From Hydrogenophaga sp. BPS33 (GTDB lineage Bacteria > Pseudomonadota > Gammaproteobacteria > Burkholderiales > Burkholderiaceae_C), in NCBI RefSeq assembly GCF_009859475.1, contig NZ_CP044549.1:6191501-6255500 (forward strand): a stretch of 64,000 nt of DNA. Reading direction: 5' to 3'. Positions within the stretch are counted from its first letter, which is position 1, and every line of letters starts with the position of its first letter. Shown one piece after another: positions 43,941 through 54,721 of this stretch. Under the pieces are notes generated by a model. It searched no databases and was not told where the DNA came from. It saw only the letters and a list, made by a program, of their open reading frames with translations. Both the position numbers and the translations under genes were made by a program.

Positions 43941-44291
43941 ATGAAACTCATCCTCACATGGCTGCTCGCGGCCTGCGCTCTGCTGGTGGTGGCCTACATC
44001 TATCCGGGCGTGCAAGTCCCCAACTTCACCTCCGCCCTGATCGCGGCGGCCGTCATCGGTCTTTTCAATGCGGTGTTGCGGCCCATCCTTGTGGTACTGA
44101 CGCTGCCGGTGACGATCGTGACCCTGGGCTTGTTTCTCTTCGTCATCAACGCCCTGCTGTTCTGGGCGGCGTCTGGCGTGCTCAACGGATTTCACGTCAA
44201 CGGGTTCTGGGCAGCCCTGCTGGGCTCCCTGATCTACTCGGTGTTGATGCTGCTGGTGAACACCGCTGTGCGCAACGTATTGCCGCGCTGA
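43941..44291 (+). CDS. Small phage-holin-4-like (DUF, PF04020-type) membrane protein
   Basis: 116 residues with four membrane helices (about 4-22, 30-50, 55-80, 90-112) and the family pattern FNAVLRPILVVLTLPVTIVTLGLFLFVINAL. The family is annotated as mycobacterial-type phage holin 4 but is widespread in non-phage contexts with unknown role. The ATG lies 32 bases after the T-run of the TerC terminator, so it needs its own promoter inside this short gap or depends on read-through. Confidence 0.85.
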   Translation: MKLILTWLLAACALLVVAYIYPGVQVPNFTSALIAAAVIGLFNAVLRPILVVLTLPVTIVTLGLFLFVINALLFWAASGVLNGFHVNGFWAALLGSLIYSVLMLLVNTAVRNVLPR

Positions 44292-44312
44292 GTCCGGCGC
44301 GGCGGCGACGCC

Positions 44313-46004
44313 TCAGCGCCGCTCTTCTTCGTCCCGAACTGTCTCGCGCAACTGCGCCTCCACTTCGCGCCGGCGGCTGTCCACAATCGCCAGCTCCATG
44401 GCATCGGCGCTGCGCTGCGCCACGGGCAGGGCCTGCGCTGCCCTGAAGCGGTCGACCGCACCCGCAAAGTCCAGATGCGCCGCACGCGACTCGGCCTCGG
44501 CGCGAATCGCACGCAGTTGCTGTCCTTGAGATGCATACGCACGCGACAGCGTCTGCCAGGCCACCGCGTCCCGCGGATGCACCGACACCCAGGATTGCAA
44601 GCGCGACACCGCACGCTGCGCCTGCCCCGTGGCCAACGCGGCCTGGGCGCCCAGCAAGGCACTGGCACGAGAACTTCCCGCCAGCGCCTGGTCGCGCAGT
44701 TCGACCAGCATAGCCATCTGTGCAGACGGCATGGCAGCGCCGCCCGCCGAAGGCGCGAGCAAGATCTCGATCAACAGCGCATCCACCGTGGAGCGCGCCT
44801 CGGGCGACACCGTCGAGCGCAAGCGCTGTGCCAGATCCCATGCGAGGTCGCGCTGACCCAATCGCAACGCCGAGAGAGCCGCCGCGTAGCGATCGCCTGG
44901 CGATGCGTTGGCGGACTGCCCATTGGCCAGCCAGGCGCGCTGACGATCGGGTCCGTTCTCGGCCAGCACGCGGGCGCGAGCGGCCACCAAGGCGTGCAGC
45001 GCGCGCGAGGGCATGAGCAGTCCCACGCTGTTGCGCTGGGCATCGCGGGCACTCGGCAAACTCAGCAGCAGACCTGAGGAGGAACCGGAGCTTGCAGCCC
45101 CCAAACCAGGCGAAGCCAACACGCGCTCCGCGTCCGGCTGGGCATCTTTCGATGCCGCCGGCCCCGACGGCACCCGAGAGCGCATGTCCGCGATGCGCTC
45201 CCCCGTCAAGGGGTGGCTGCGCAGATAGGGGAACGAGCCATCGTCGTAGCGCGAGGACTGCTGCATCTTGTCGAACATGGAGACGAAGCCGTGGCCATCG
45301 AATCCGGCACCCGTCAACACACCGAATCCCACACGATCGGCCTCGCGCTCCATGTCGCGCGAGAAGTTCAGTTGCGACTGCGCAGCCACCGCCGTGCTGC
45401 CCGCCATGGCGGCACCTGCCACATTTGCGTTGCTGCCCGCCGCCAAGGCGCCCAGAATCATCGCCGCCATCATCCAGGGCGCCATGCGTTCTTCGCGCGT
45501 CATCATGCGGGCAATATGCCGCTGCGATACGTGGCTGAGCTCGTGCGCCATCACCGAGGCCAATTCCTCCGGGCGCTCCGTGATGGCGACCAGCCCCAGG
45601 TTGACGCCCAGGTAGCCACCGGGCAGGGCGAACGCGTTGACCCTTTTGTCTCGCGAGACCACGAGCTCCCACGCCATGCGTTCGGCCAGCTCGGGTGGCA
45701 CATCGCCACGGTCCCGGGCGGCACCCAGCAAGGGCTGCCACAAGGTCTGCAGGTAGTCGGTCAATATGGGATCGTCGATGTAGTCCGGGTCGCGGTAGAT
45801 ATCGCGCGCGATGCGGTCCCCCAACCGCCGCTCGGCGCCAACGGACATGCCTTGCCCATCGCCCAAGCTGGGCAGGCCACTGGTCTGGGCCACCGATGCA
45901 GGGCCGGGAAGCACCAGCATGGAAGCCACCAGGAATGCGCACCACCGGGAGCGTTTGCGCCGGGATACGCCCGAGGTACTCGAAGTCCACAGAGAGAATC
46001 GCAT
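44313..46004 (-). CDS. BepA-like M48 metalloprotease with TPR region
   Basis: 563 residues. Signal peptide (about residues 15-40, ending SVAQT), a zinc protease domain with [12 protein letters not shown] (HExxH) and third ligand Glu in MEREADRVG, then Ser/Ala linker and TPR-like helices from about residue 330 to 540. The architecture matches periplasmic BepA/YfgC, which assists or degrades misfolded LptD and BAM substrates. Start ATG 46004 gives the normal signal peptide. Divergent from moaC. Confidence 0.9.
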   Translation of the reverse strand: MRFSLWTSSTSGVSRRKRSRWCAFLVASMLVLPGPASVAQTSGLPSLGDGQGMSVGAERRLGDRIARDIYRDPDYIDDPILTDYLQTLWQPLLGAARDRGDVPPELAERMAWELVVSRDKRVNAFALPGGYLGVNLGLVAITERPEELASVMAHELSHVSQRHIARMMTREERMAPWMMAAMILGALAAGSNANVAGAAMAGSTAVAAQSQLNFSRDMEREADRVGFGVLTGAGFDGHGFVSMFDKMQQSSRYDDGSFPYLRSHPLTGERIADMRSRVPSGPAASKDAQPDAERVLASPGLGAASSGSSSGLLLSLPSARDAQRNSVGLLMPSRALHALVAARARVLAENGPDRQRAWLANGQSANASPGDRYAAALSALRLGQRDLAWDLAQRLRSTVSPEARSTVDALLIEILLAPSAGGAAMPSAQMAMLVELRDQALAGSSRASALLGAQAALATGQAQRAVSRLQSWVSVHPRDAVAWQTLSRAYASQGQQLRAIRAEAESRAAHLDFAGAVDRFRAAQALPVAQRSADAMELAIVDSRRREVEAQLRETVRDEEERR

Positions 46005-46029
46005 CCCCGTATGATGCCGCCAAGTCCTC

Positions 46030-46046
46030 CGGGTTCTGTAAACCCG
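46030..46046 (+). other. Hairpin in the moaC leader
   Basis: CGGGTT-CTGTA-AACCCG directly before the in-frame ATG 46047 would hide that codon; this favours ATG 46062 as the moaC start. Whether it regulates translation is open; it does not look like the Moco riboswitch. Confidence 0.4.
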
Positions 46047-46061
46047 ATGAATCAAGTCCTC

Positions 46062-46562
46062 ATGAACGACGCTTCCCCGACTTCTCCACTCACGCATTTC
46101 GACACGCAAGGTCAGGCCCACATGGTCGATGTGGGCGCCAAGGCCAGCACCCACCGTGTGGCCGTGGCGGAAGGACGGATCACGATGCTGCCCACCACGC
46201 TGGCGCTGATCCAATCTGGCACAGCGAAGAAGGGAGATGTGCTGGGGATCGCACGGATCGCCGGCATTCAGGCGGCGAAGAAGACCAGTGACTTGATTCC
46301 GCTGTGCCATCCGATTGCGTTGACGCGGGTGGCGGTGGAGTTCGAGATCGAAGCAGACACGAACACCGTTTGCTGCCGTACGACGGCGGAATGCACGGGT
46401 CAGACGGGCGTGGAGATGGAGGCGCTCACCGCGACGTCAGTGGCCTTGTTGACCATCTACGACATGTGCAAGGCGGTGGACCGGGGGATGGTGGTTGAGG
46501 GCGTTCGGCTGGTGGAGAAGCGGGGGGGGAAGAGTGGGGATTTTCCCGTGTCCTCAAGATAG
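46062..46562 (+). CDS. moaC: Cyclic pyranopterin monophosphate synthase
   Basis: 166 residues. MoaC signature parts are all present: [60 protein letters not shown] and [12 protein letters not shown] with the catalytic Lys. It converts the MoaA product into cyclic pyranopterin in molybdenum cofactor synthesis. No other moa gene is in the window. ATG 46047 in the same frame is an alternative start. Ends 12 bases from the convergent pglL, where base composition changes sharply. Confidence 0.95.
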   Translation: MNDASPTSPLTHFDTQGQAHMVDVGAKASTHRVAVAEGRITMLPTTLALIQSGTAKKGDVLGIARIAGIQAAKKTSDLIPLCHPIALTRVAVEFEIEADTNTVCCRTTAECTGQTGVEMEALTATSVALLTIYDMCKAVDRGMVVEGVRLVEKRGGKSGDFPVSSR

Positions 46563-46574
46563 TCGATCCACACA

Positions 46575-48095
46575 CTATCTTTCCTGTTTCCACTGCTCGA
46601 AGTCTTTAGGCCATGCTGCACTAAAACGGGCTTCATGAAATGCTGCGAGATCTTGAAAACCGAGTAGGGCGGCAGAATCAATCACGCGCCGAATAATGCG
46701 AGGATCCGGCTCCACGTGGAGCAACGAGAGCGACGCGTCGAGCATCGCTTGCGCATTTGCTTGGTCCAATGGGGTACCCAGCACTTGGGCGATAAGAAGG
46801 GGCGACCTAAAGAATGCCGCATCCTGGACTTTGTTGTATGTCTCCTCTCGATATCGTGGAGAGCGTTCACTGGCCGGAATGTAAATCTGGCTAACCTTGT
46901 TGTAGTCCAAAGTCAGCCCAGCGAGAGCCACTAGACATAGTGATGCCATTGCCGTTCGCGCAATAAAAACGGCTTCTCCGAAATGATCAACCGACGAGGT
47001 GCGACGGATTCGATAGATTTGCCATGCGCACATCAGAAACATCATCTGAAAAACACCAAACCAGAGTGGGTATTCCAAAAGACTATGCACCCCTATCAAG
47101 GCCAGGATGCCCCAGTACATACGCTCAGTCGCGTTAACGACAAACCATGGCTTGAGCCTTAAAAGCAACGCACACAATCCCACTCCAGCCAGAATGGCAA
47201 CCGGAAGCCCCATGGTGACGGCCAATTGAAGTGCAATATTATGCGCATGAGAGGGCTTCTCACAGAAGCGAACGCCAGCAAAATCGGTTATGTAATGGGC
47301 ATACATAAGCTCCCCCGACCCCCAGCCGGCCCACGGCTTAAGCAAGATCAAATCGACAACGTTGCTCCACAAGACGCGGCGACTGTGGCAAGCCAAGTCC
47401 ATCCCGAAACGATCCAAAAGTTGCCGCTCAATGGAAACGCCCTGCAGCAGCCATACAAGCCATGGCAATCCTTGTGCTGCAACAATATAGATTCCCCAAC
47501 CGGCCAACACGACAATGGCGCAACGACGTCGTTCTTCTGTATGCCACAACAGAAACATGCAAGTGATCGCCAGTAGATGCACCAATCCTGTACGTGATGC
47601 AGTAGCAGCCAAAGTCGCCAGCATCAAGGCGGCCATCCATGCAACATTCGGAGCTGAAAGATATCTCTTGTTAAACATCCACCAGAGAGATATCAAACCA
47701 ACGCCCAGCAGGGTTGCCAGCATGTTCATCTGATGCACATTGGCAATGACGTAACCTGGTGGCGTCGGAGCGACCCACGGGTAGAAAACGTTCTCCAAGT
47801 CGAAATACTGCAGTAGCCCTAGCACAGAGCTTCCCAGTGCTGCACAAAGCCACCCCCCCGCAAGCGCCAATTCAGACCTTTTACCCATCGATGGCAGTGC
47901 AACGAACAGCACCGCGCCCACAGCCCAAGCGAACATGTTGGGCCACATCGCCGCAATGGGCACACGAAGGAATGGCCAGAACCACGGTGCGGCGACGAGG
48001 CATGTCACAAGCACCAAAAGAACACGCGAGCTAGAAACATCAAATTTGTGACCTGCTGGCCAGCTGTGCAGCAGTACATCTTGTAATCTGATCAT
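46575..48095 (-). CDS. pglL: PglL-family pilin O-oligosaccharyltransferase
   Basis: 506 residues, about 11 membrane helices, with Wzy_C-type loop features: ANVHQMNMLATLL (the QMN position of the PglL/O-antigen ligase loop), GWGSGELMYAHYI and KPSHAHNIALQLAV with the conserved His. PglL enzymes transfer glycans from lipid carriers to Ser/Thr of type IV pilin in the periplasm. Start ATG 48095 overlaps the previous stop as TGATG, so the gene is coupled to the accessory gene. Codon and base use is clearly AT-richer than in surrounding genes, a sign of a variable or transferred locus. Confidence 0.9.
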   Translation of the reverse strand: MIRLQDVLLHSWPAGHKFDVSSSRVLLVLVTCLVAAPWFWPFLRVPIAAMWPNMFAWAVGAVLFVALPSMGKRSELALAGGWLCAALGSSVLGLLQYFDLENVFYPWVAPTPPGYVIANVHQMNMLATLLGVGLISLWWMFNKRYLSAPNVAWMAALMLATLAATASRTGLVHLLAITCMFLLWHTEERRRCAIVVLAGWGIYIVAAQGLPWLVWLLQGVSIERQLLDRFGMDLACHSRRVLWSNVVDLILLKPWAGWGSGELMYAHYITDFAGVRFCEKPSHAHNIALQLAVTMGLPVAILAGVGLCALLLRLKPWFVVNATERMYWGILALIGVHSLLEYPLWFGVFQMMFLMCAWQIYRIRRTSSVDHFGEAVFIARTAMASLCLVALAGLTLDYNKVSQIYIPASERSPRYREETYNKVQDAAFFRSPLLIAQVLGTPLDQANAQAMLDASLSLLHVEPDPRIIRRVIDSAALLGFQDLAAFHEARFSAAWPKDFEQWKQER

Positions 48096-48880
48096 CACCA
48101 ACCATCGAGATGCAAGTACGCAATCGGCTGTCCATCCGCACGCCGCACGAGGACCACCCAGTCTGTCACCAAATCACGAACCAATGGAAGAAACCCTACT
48201 TGTGTTTTAGTCAGATTCTCTTTGGCTAACACATCAGCAATCTTTGCTAGCTCATCCGCACGGTCGATATTTTTTTCCTCCAACGCTCGCAGCGGGCGCA
48301 GTTGCATTAAGACGCTGGATACCTGAGTCTCATAAGGACGCCATCGTGATGGGCGAAAGGCAGGATGTAAGCCCTGCGCTGAGAGCTGAAGGCTTGCCAA
48401 TAGATCGGCATCCTCAGTCGTGGAGAGATGCACGCCAATAAGTCGCGGACCTGCAAAAACCTGAATATTTCTGAGGTCGATAGCCGCCATATGCGACTGG
48501 GCCACATCGACATCACCAGCTTGCACCACTCGAAAGCGATCGCCTTCAAAGGCAAGGTAAACGGGGCGTGCAATTGCAAGCTGAGCCATGCCATACACCA
48601 TCGCGCCGATCTGAACGGCCAAGATTGTGCCAAGATCCATGCGCCATTTGTGTCTTGGCTTTTGCGGGTTGAAGAGCACAAACGTCAACAGTGGACCACA
48701 CACGAGGTCAACACCCACAAGGATAAGAAAGAGCTCCAGCCCGCCAATCAACTCGTTAAAAGGTGCAGGATACCAAACCCTGAAGACGACCAGACCAACC
48801 AAGAAGGCAACGAACAAACTGATCGCGAAGTGCAATGCCGCAACTCTCGTGGCAGCCCGTATGCGTTTACCCCAATGCAC
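48095..48880 (-). CDS. TfpX/TfpZ-family type IV pilin accessory protein
   Basis: 261 residues. Two to three N-terminal membrane helices (about 12-36, 45-70, 80-105), with the family mark WYPAPFNELIGGLELFLILVGVDLVCGPLLTFVLFNPQKP, then a periplasmic domain. Members are needed for surface display of specific pilin alleles. GTG 48880 is chosen: it has GGAGG (48891-48895) ten bases upstream, directly behind the pilin terminator. An apparent longer frame back to 48937 would be translated from the terminator hairpin itself and is rejected. Confidence 0.88.
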   Translation of the reverse strand: MHWGKRIRAATRVAALHFAISLFVAFLVGLVVFRVWYPAPFNELIGGLELFLILVGVDLVCGPLLTFVLFNPQKPRHKWRMDLGTILAVQIGAMVYGMAQLAIARPVYLAFEGDRFRVVQAGDVDVAQSHMAAIDLRNIQVFAGPRLIGVHLSTTEDADLLASLQLSAQGLHPAFRPSRWRPYETQVSSVLMQLRPLRALEEKNIDRADELAKIADVLAKENLTKTQVGFLPLVRDLVTDWVVLVRRADGQPIAYLHLDGW

Positions 48881-48895
48881 GAATGGAAAACCTCC

Positions 48896-48921
48896 AAAAA
48901 AAAGAGCGCCGAAGCGCTCTC
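48896..48921 (-). terminator. Intrinsic terminator after the pilin gene
   Basis: GAGCGC-CGAA-GCGCTC (48905-48920, plus an outer A-T pair) followed on the minus strand by nine T (48896-48904). The T-run touches the GGAGG ribosome site of the accessory gene, so the downstream genes must be reached by read-through or by a promoter hidden here. Confidence 0.92.
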
Positions 48922-48937
48922 TTTGGTCTGCAACCAA

Positions 48938-49459
48938 TTACCGGCACTCAGAGGGTGCGAAACGGGCTTGCAAAGTGGCGCCAACGGTGGGAGCTGGCGA
49001 AATGGCTGTTCCGACAGTGGCCGAATGACATTGCCACTTCACGCCTTCGTCCGGAATAGCAAACGCAGCAGTTGCATCAGGGAGAGCATTACCGCTACCG
49101 GCCGCCTGGGTTGCGCCACCTGTGTATGGGACCACCACCAATGTCCCATTACCCGCACGCTGAGTGGTCGTGAGGGTGATCTGACCCGTAGCGGGTGCGA
49201 TAGCAACACCGGCCAGGTTTTGCGTCGCGGTAGGAGGGGTATAGCCTGCCGCGTATCCCGACGCACTGTTGCGGCCGGTTGCCAGAATGTCACCTACATT
49301 GACCTTCGCAGCAGATGCAGCAACCAGCCCTTCCGACACCCGCGCACGCACCGTGTAGTCCTGATAAGCAGGCAAAGCCACGGCAGCCAAAATACCGATG
49401 ATGGCCACCACGATCATCAGTTCGATCAGGGTGAAACCTTTTTGCAGGGTTCGCTTCAT
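48938..49459 (-). CDS. pilA: Type IV major pilin
   Basis: 173 residues. Prepilin leader MKRTLQKG with cleavage after Gly8, mature Phe at +1 and Glu13 (+5), then the hydrophobic helix [20 protein letters not shown]. The C-terminal disulfide loop is formed by Cys144 (KWQC) and Cys172 (SEC, two residues from the end). The central region is Thr/Gly/Ala-rich, a suitable acceptor for O-glycans added by the neighbouring PglL. A sigma-54 promoter lies at 49510-49525 and AAGGAG precedes the ATG. The pili serve adhesion, twitching and DNA uptake. Confidence 0.96.
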   Translation of the reverse strand: MKRTLQKGFTLIELMIVVAIIGILAAVALPAYQDYTVRARVSEGLVAASAAKVNVGDILATGRNSASGYAAGYTPPTATQNLAGVAIAPATGQITLTTTQRAGNGTLVVVPYTGGATQAAGSGNALPDATAAFAIPDEGVKWQCHSATVGTAISPAPTVGATLQARFAPSECR

Positions 49460-49509
49460 TGAAAAACTCCTTGGGACAGGACAGGGTTGGGATAAGGACG
49501 CTTCTTCTC

Positions 49510-49525
49510 AGCAGGCCGCGTGCCA
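49510..49525 (-). promoter_or_regulatory. Sigma-54 promoter of pilA
   Basis: Minus-strand TGGCACGCGGCCTGCT fits the -24/-12 consensus TGGCACG-N4-TTGCW with one mismatch. It ends about 50 bases before the ATG. Two ATGTC motifs farther upstream resemble PilR-type sites. This is the expected PilS/PilR-controlled arrangement. Confidence 0.85.
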
Positions 49526-49650
49526 GCCCCAAATACCCTGTTTTTCGCGCCCAATTTCACGGATCAACCCCCTCGTGTGACATTTCGCGACCCAGAAGCA
49601 CCTTGTGCGACGACATTTTTTGTCACCCTGCCACCGCAGGGCGCGTTTTG

Positions 49651-50454
49651 TCAGAGGTCAAAGGTCTGCCCCGCCGTCAACCAACGGATGTCGTGTCTTG
49701 TCGCACCTGCCGCGCCGGGGGCTTCATCGAAGCGGCGGATCTCCTCCATGATCAGGCCGGTTTCGGCAGGCTTGGTATGGGTGATGTAGATCGGATACTT
49801 GTGTTGGGGATCGATTTGCGCCAGCTCCTGCGCCAGCGTTCCCGGGGCCAGGTGCAGGCTGCGCTGGGCCAGGGCCTGCTCGCGGTTGCTGAATGCGGTC
49901 TCGATGACCAACTGGGCAATCTGCAGTTGATTGACCCGTGCCCAGAACGCCGGATTGCGCTCGGTGTCCCCGCTGAAAACCCAATGTCCCGACGCACTGG
50001 CGACGGCATATCCCACGGCAGGCACGGTATGCACGGCAGGCAGCACCTCAACCGCCTTGCCGCCCACGTGCAGCACATCTCCAACGGCAATGGACACGAA
50101 ACGCATGAGCGGCGTGTCCACGCTGGGAATGGCGGAGAAGTCGGGCCATATGAGGTTGTTGAAGATGTGCACCTTCAACGCGGCAATCGTGCCCGGCAAG
50201 GCATGCACCTGCAGAGGTGCAACGCCGCTGGCCAGACGCAAGGCGGCCACCGAATCGAGCATGAGCGGCAGCGCCGCAATATGGTCAAGGTGGGAATGCG
50301 TCAAGAGCACATGGTCCACCCGTGCCATTTCATCCAGGGTCAAGTCGCCCACGCCGGTGCCTGCGTCGATCAGGACGTCGTGGTCGAGCAGGAAGGAAGT
50401 GGTTCGACAGCCTTGAGCAATGGCTCCGGAGCACCCCAGTACGCGAACCCTCAT
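49651..50454 (-). CDS. Metallo-beta-lactamase-fold cyclic-nucleotide phosphodiesterase (class II type)
   Basis: 267 residues. HSHLDH metal motif at 53-58, further ligands in LPAVHTVPAVGY and VFSGDTERN, and ITHTKP near the end, which together match class II cAMP phosphodiesterases (CpdP/PDE1-like) rather than beta-lactamases. It would lower cAMP or a related cyclic nucleotide. It sits 191 bases from pilA and is transcribed in the same direction, upstream of it. Substrate assignment is by family only. Confidence 0.82.
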   Translation of the reverse strand: MRVRVLGCSGAIAQGCRTTSFLLDHDVLIDAGTGVGDLTLDEMARVDHVLLTHSHLDHIAALPLMLDSVAALRLASGVAPLQVHALPGTIAALKVHIFNNLIWPDFSAIPSVDTPLMRFVSIAVGDVLHVGGKAVEVLPAVHTVPAVGYAVASASGHWVFSGDTERNPAFWARVNQLQIAQLVIETAFSNREQALAQRSLHLAPGTLAQELAQIDPQHKYPIYITHTKPAETGLIMEEIRRFDEAPGAAGATRHDIRWLTAGQTFDL

Positions 50455-50657
50455 TGGCGCCTTGAACAGTGAGTATCGAGACCAGGTCGACCTGGCCCGT
50501 CAGATTGGAACACTGGTTGACCTCGCCCGAGTGGATTCAGGCCGCAACCGATCGCCGAAGGCTACCCGTTTGACATGTCGGCGAGAAGGACTTTTTTGGC
50601 ACTTCTTCCGCGGGATACATCAGCGAACAGTTGGGCGCCGGCGAAGAGCGCCGCGAC

Positions 50658-51275
50658 TCACTGCTGAACGAACTGCATCTTTGTGCCGGCCAGCTCCAAC
50701 AGATCGCCGTTGTGAAGATGGGTGGCATCGGTCCCGATGGGACTGCCGTTGACGGTGGGTTTCTGTGTGCCCTCCACGAGCGCAACCACATACCCATGCG
50801 GCCTGCGGGTGATGGCCGCCACCGCCACGCCCGGCTTGCCAATGGTGGTCACCACCTTGACCAAGGGCACTTCACGACCCGCAGCCGTTCCAGACATCAC
50901 CTTGATGGCCGCAGTGCCCTGGGGTTCGCCCGTGTCCACGACCGCACCCGCGCTGATGACGGTGGTCTTTTCCTGGGTGTCCGCCACCCCTTCGTGCACG
51001 AACTTGATCTTGTACTTGCCAATCTCAACGCTGTCGCCGTTCTGCAGCTGCTGCTTCTTGATGGCCTTGCCATTGACGTAAGTGCCGTTGGTGCTGTTGA
51101 GGTCTTCCAGAAACACGTCCATGCCGGACATCTGCATTACCGCATGCTCGCCGCTGACCGCGAGGTTGTCGATCACGATGTCGTTATAAGGACGGCGTCC
51201 GAGCGTGGTGCGGTCTTTGGTGAGCTGCACTTCCTTGATGACGACACCGTCGATAGAAACGATCATTTTCGGCAT
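50658..51275 (-). CDS. Double-FHA-domain protein
   Basis: 205 residues. FHA 1 (about 20-92) has the full phosphothreonine-binding set: LGRRPYNDI, the Ser-x-x-His in SGEHAV and LNSTNGTYVNG. FHA 2 (about 130-203) is degenerate (TIGKPGVAVAAIT, KPTVNGSPIG) and lacks some binding residues. It lies 50 bases downstream of the PP2C phosphatase gene, so the two probably form a phosphothreonine module. No Ser/Thr kinase is encoded in the window. Confidence 0.9.
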   Translation of the reverse strand: MPKMIVSIDGVVIKEVQLTKDRTTLGRRPYNDIVIDNLAVSGEHAVMQMSGMDVFLEDLNSTNGTYVNGKAIKKQQLQNGDSVEIGKYKIKFVHEGVADTQEKTTVISAGAVVDTGEPQGTAAIKVMSGTAAGREVPLVKVVTTIGKPGVAVAAITRRPHGYVVALVEGTQKPTVNGSPIGTDATHLHNGDLLELAGTKMQFVQQ

Positions 51276-51325
51276 GGCCGACTCCTCTGGAACCTGTGAA
51301 CGAGACTCTGAAACTGGGGTACGCG

Positions 51326-52114
51326 CTATGCTTTGCCGAGCATCCGCGAGAGCAGACCTTTGCGGGCAGGCTTTGAGCGCGCATGCGCCAGTATCACCGA
51401 AATATTGTCGCGCCCACCAGCGTCGTTGGCCGCATCTACCAGGGCTTGCGCCTTTTCTTCGAGCGTGCCGGCGGTCACCAGAATGGCGGCAATGCGCTCA
51501 TCGGCCATCATGTCGTTGAGGCCATCGGAGCAGAAAAGATAGAGATCTTCATCCTCGACGCGGTGCTCGTTGACTTCGAGAAGAACCGTGTCTTCGACGC
51601 CCAACGCCCGTGTCACGAGATTCTTGTGCGTGGCGAATTGCGCCTGCTCCGGAGAAATCAGTCCCGCATCGATCTGCTCTTGCAGCAAGGAATGGTCGCG
51701 CGTGATCTGCATGAAGGTGCCCGCGCGCAAGCGATAGCAGCGCGAATCGCCCACGTGGCCGATCATGACTCTGGTGGCATGAAACAAGCCCATGACCAGG
51801 GTGGTTCCCATGCCGGCGTATTGCGCGTTGGAGTTGGCAGCATTGAAGATGGAGCGGTTGGCATTGTCGATGCAGATTTCCATCGCCCTCTTGAGTTCGC
51901 GCGCGCTCGCCTCACTGCCACCCTCCGATATCCAGCGTCCGAGTTCGGTTTTGATGAAGGTGGTCGCCATGGCGCTGGCCACTTCGCCCGCGTTGTAGCC
52001 GCCCATGCCATCGGCCAGAACCGCAATGTGGTTCTCGGGGTCAAGGGCCACGGAGTCCTCGTTGTTGTCCCTGATCAACCCCGGATCCGTTAGACAGAAG
52101 TACTCAAAAATCAT
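51326..52114 (-). CDS. PP2C-family Ser/Thr phosphatase
   Basis: 262 residues. All PP2C metal motifs are visible: RDNNEDS, LADGMGGYNAGE, GHVGDSRCYRL, CSDGLNDM and GGRDNISVIL. It removes phosphate from Ser/Thr residues, probably from ligands of the FHA protein encoded just downstream. ATG 52114 fits the family start FCLTDPGLIRDNNEDS. A likely minus-10 box TATACT lies at 52170-52175 on the minus strand, followed in the leader by a perfect palindrome GAGGCGGCCGCCTC (52140-52153). Confidence 0.93.
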   Translation of the reverse strand: MIFEYFCLTDPGLIRDNNEDSVALDPENHIAVLADGMGGYNAGEVASAMATTFIKTELGRWISEGGSEASARELKRAMEICIDNANRSIFNAANSNAQYAGMGTTLVMGLFHATRVMIGHVGDSRCYRLRAGTFMQITRDHSLLQEQIDAGLISPEQAQFATHKNLVTRALGVEDTVLLEVNEHRVEDEDLYLFCSDGLNDMMADERIAAILVTAGTLEEKAQALVDAANDAGGRDNISVILAHARSKPARKGLLSRMLGKA

Positions 52115-52466
52115 ACGGCTTGGTAGGTAAGCGGGTAGCGAGGCGGCCGCCTCGGCAAGGGCGCTGCTCAGTATATAGACCGGTTTCAAAGGTCAGACGG
52201 GTACATCCGTCGCCATCATTTGCCTGGTTGCTGGGCACGTTGAAGATTCTCCGCTGGGGATTCGCATGCTGGTCGCTGCGAACTGCCCGAAGGTCAGAAA
52301 CAAGCGCACCACGGTGACGACCACATTGCCGCCACCAAAATGTTGCATTTTGTTTCAGGCACTCATGGGAGAGCAAGAGGCTTGTGGACTTGGCGCCGCA
52401 CTATTGAGCGCGCGCATAAAAAAAGGCAACGCAAGCGTTGCCCTTTTCACATCCGCAGCATGGTGC
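52115..52466. other. 352-base interval between the phosphatase and sucD
   Basis: Non-coding. From left to right it holds the 14-base palindrome at 52140-52153, the minus-10 box at 52170-52175, a perfect inverted repeat CAAAATG-TTG-CATTTTG (52336-52352) that could be an operator or hairpin, and the sucD terminator (52418-52442). I see no gene in it. Confidence 0.6.
52418..52442 (-). terminator. Intrinsic terminator of sucCD
   Basis: GGCAACGC-AA-GCGTTGCC (52425-52442) with seven T on the minus strand. It lies 25 bases past the sucD stop and may work in both directions (CCCTTTTC on the plus side). Confidence 0.93.
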
Positions 52467-53360
<894 letters not shown>

Positions 53361-53383
53361 GACTGTTTCTCGCTTTCCTGGGC

Positions 53384-54547
<1,164 letters not shown>

Positions 54548-54721
54548 GAGGTCTCTCTCAGGAACAGATAAAAGAGTGTCGGCCTACCCAGGTTGGCCGC
54601 GCTGGGGCACTGAAAACAGCAACCGGGGAATGTATCATGGTGCGATGCACCAAAGACGCGCGCGCGCCGGATCGAATGGTGTACCCCGTATTGTTTTCTT
54701 GACTGAGAAGGCGGATCTCCC

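Noticed and set aside
43941..44291. Prophage holin
   Set aside because: The family name contains holin, but no lysis or phage genes surround it and the family is common in non-phage contexts.
48881..48937. N-terminal extension of the pilin accessory protein
   Set aside because: It would be translated from the pilin terminator hairpin; the GTG at 48880 has a proper GGAGG site.
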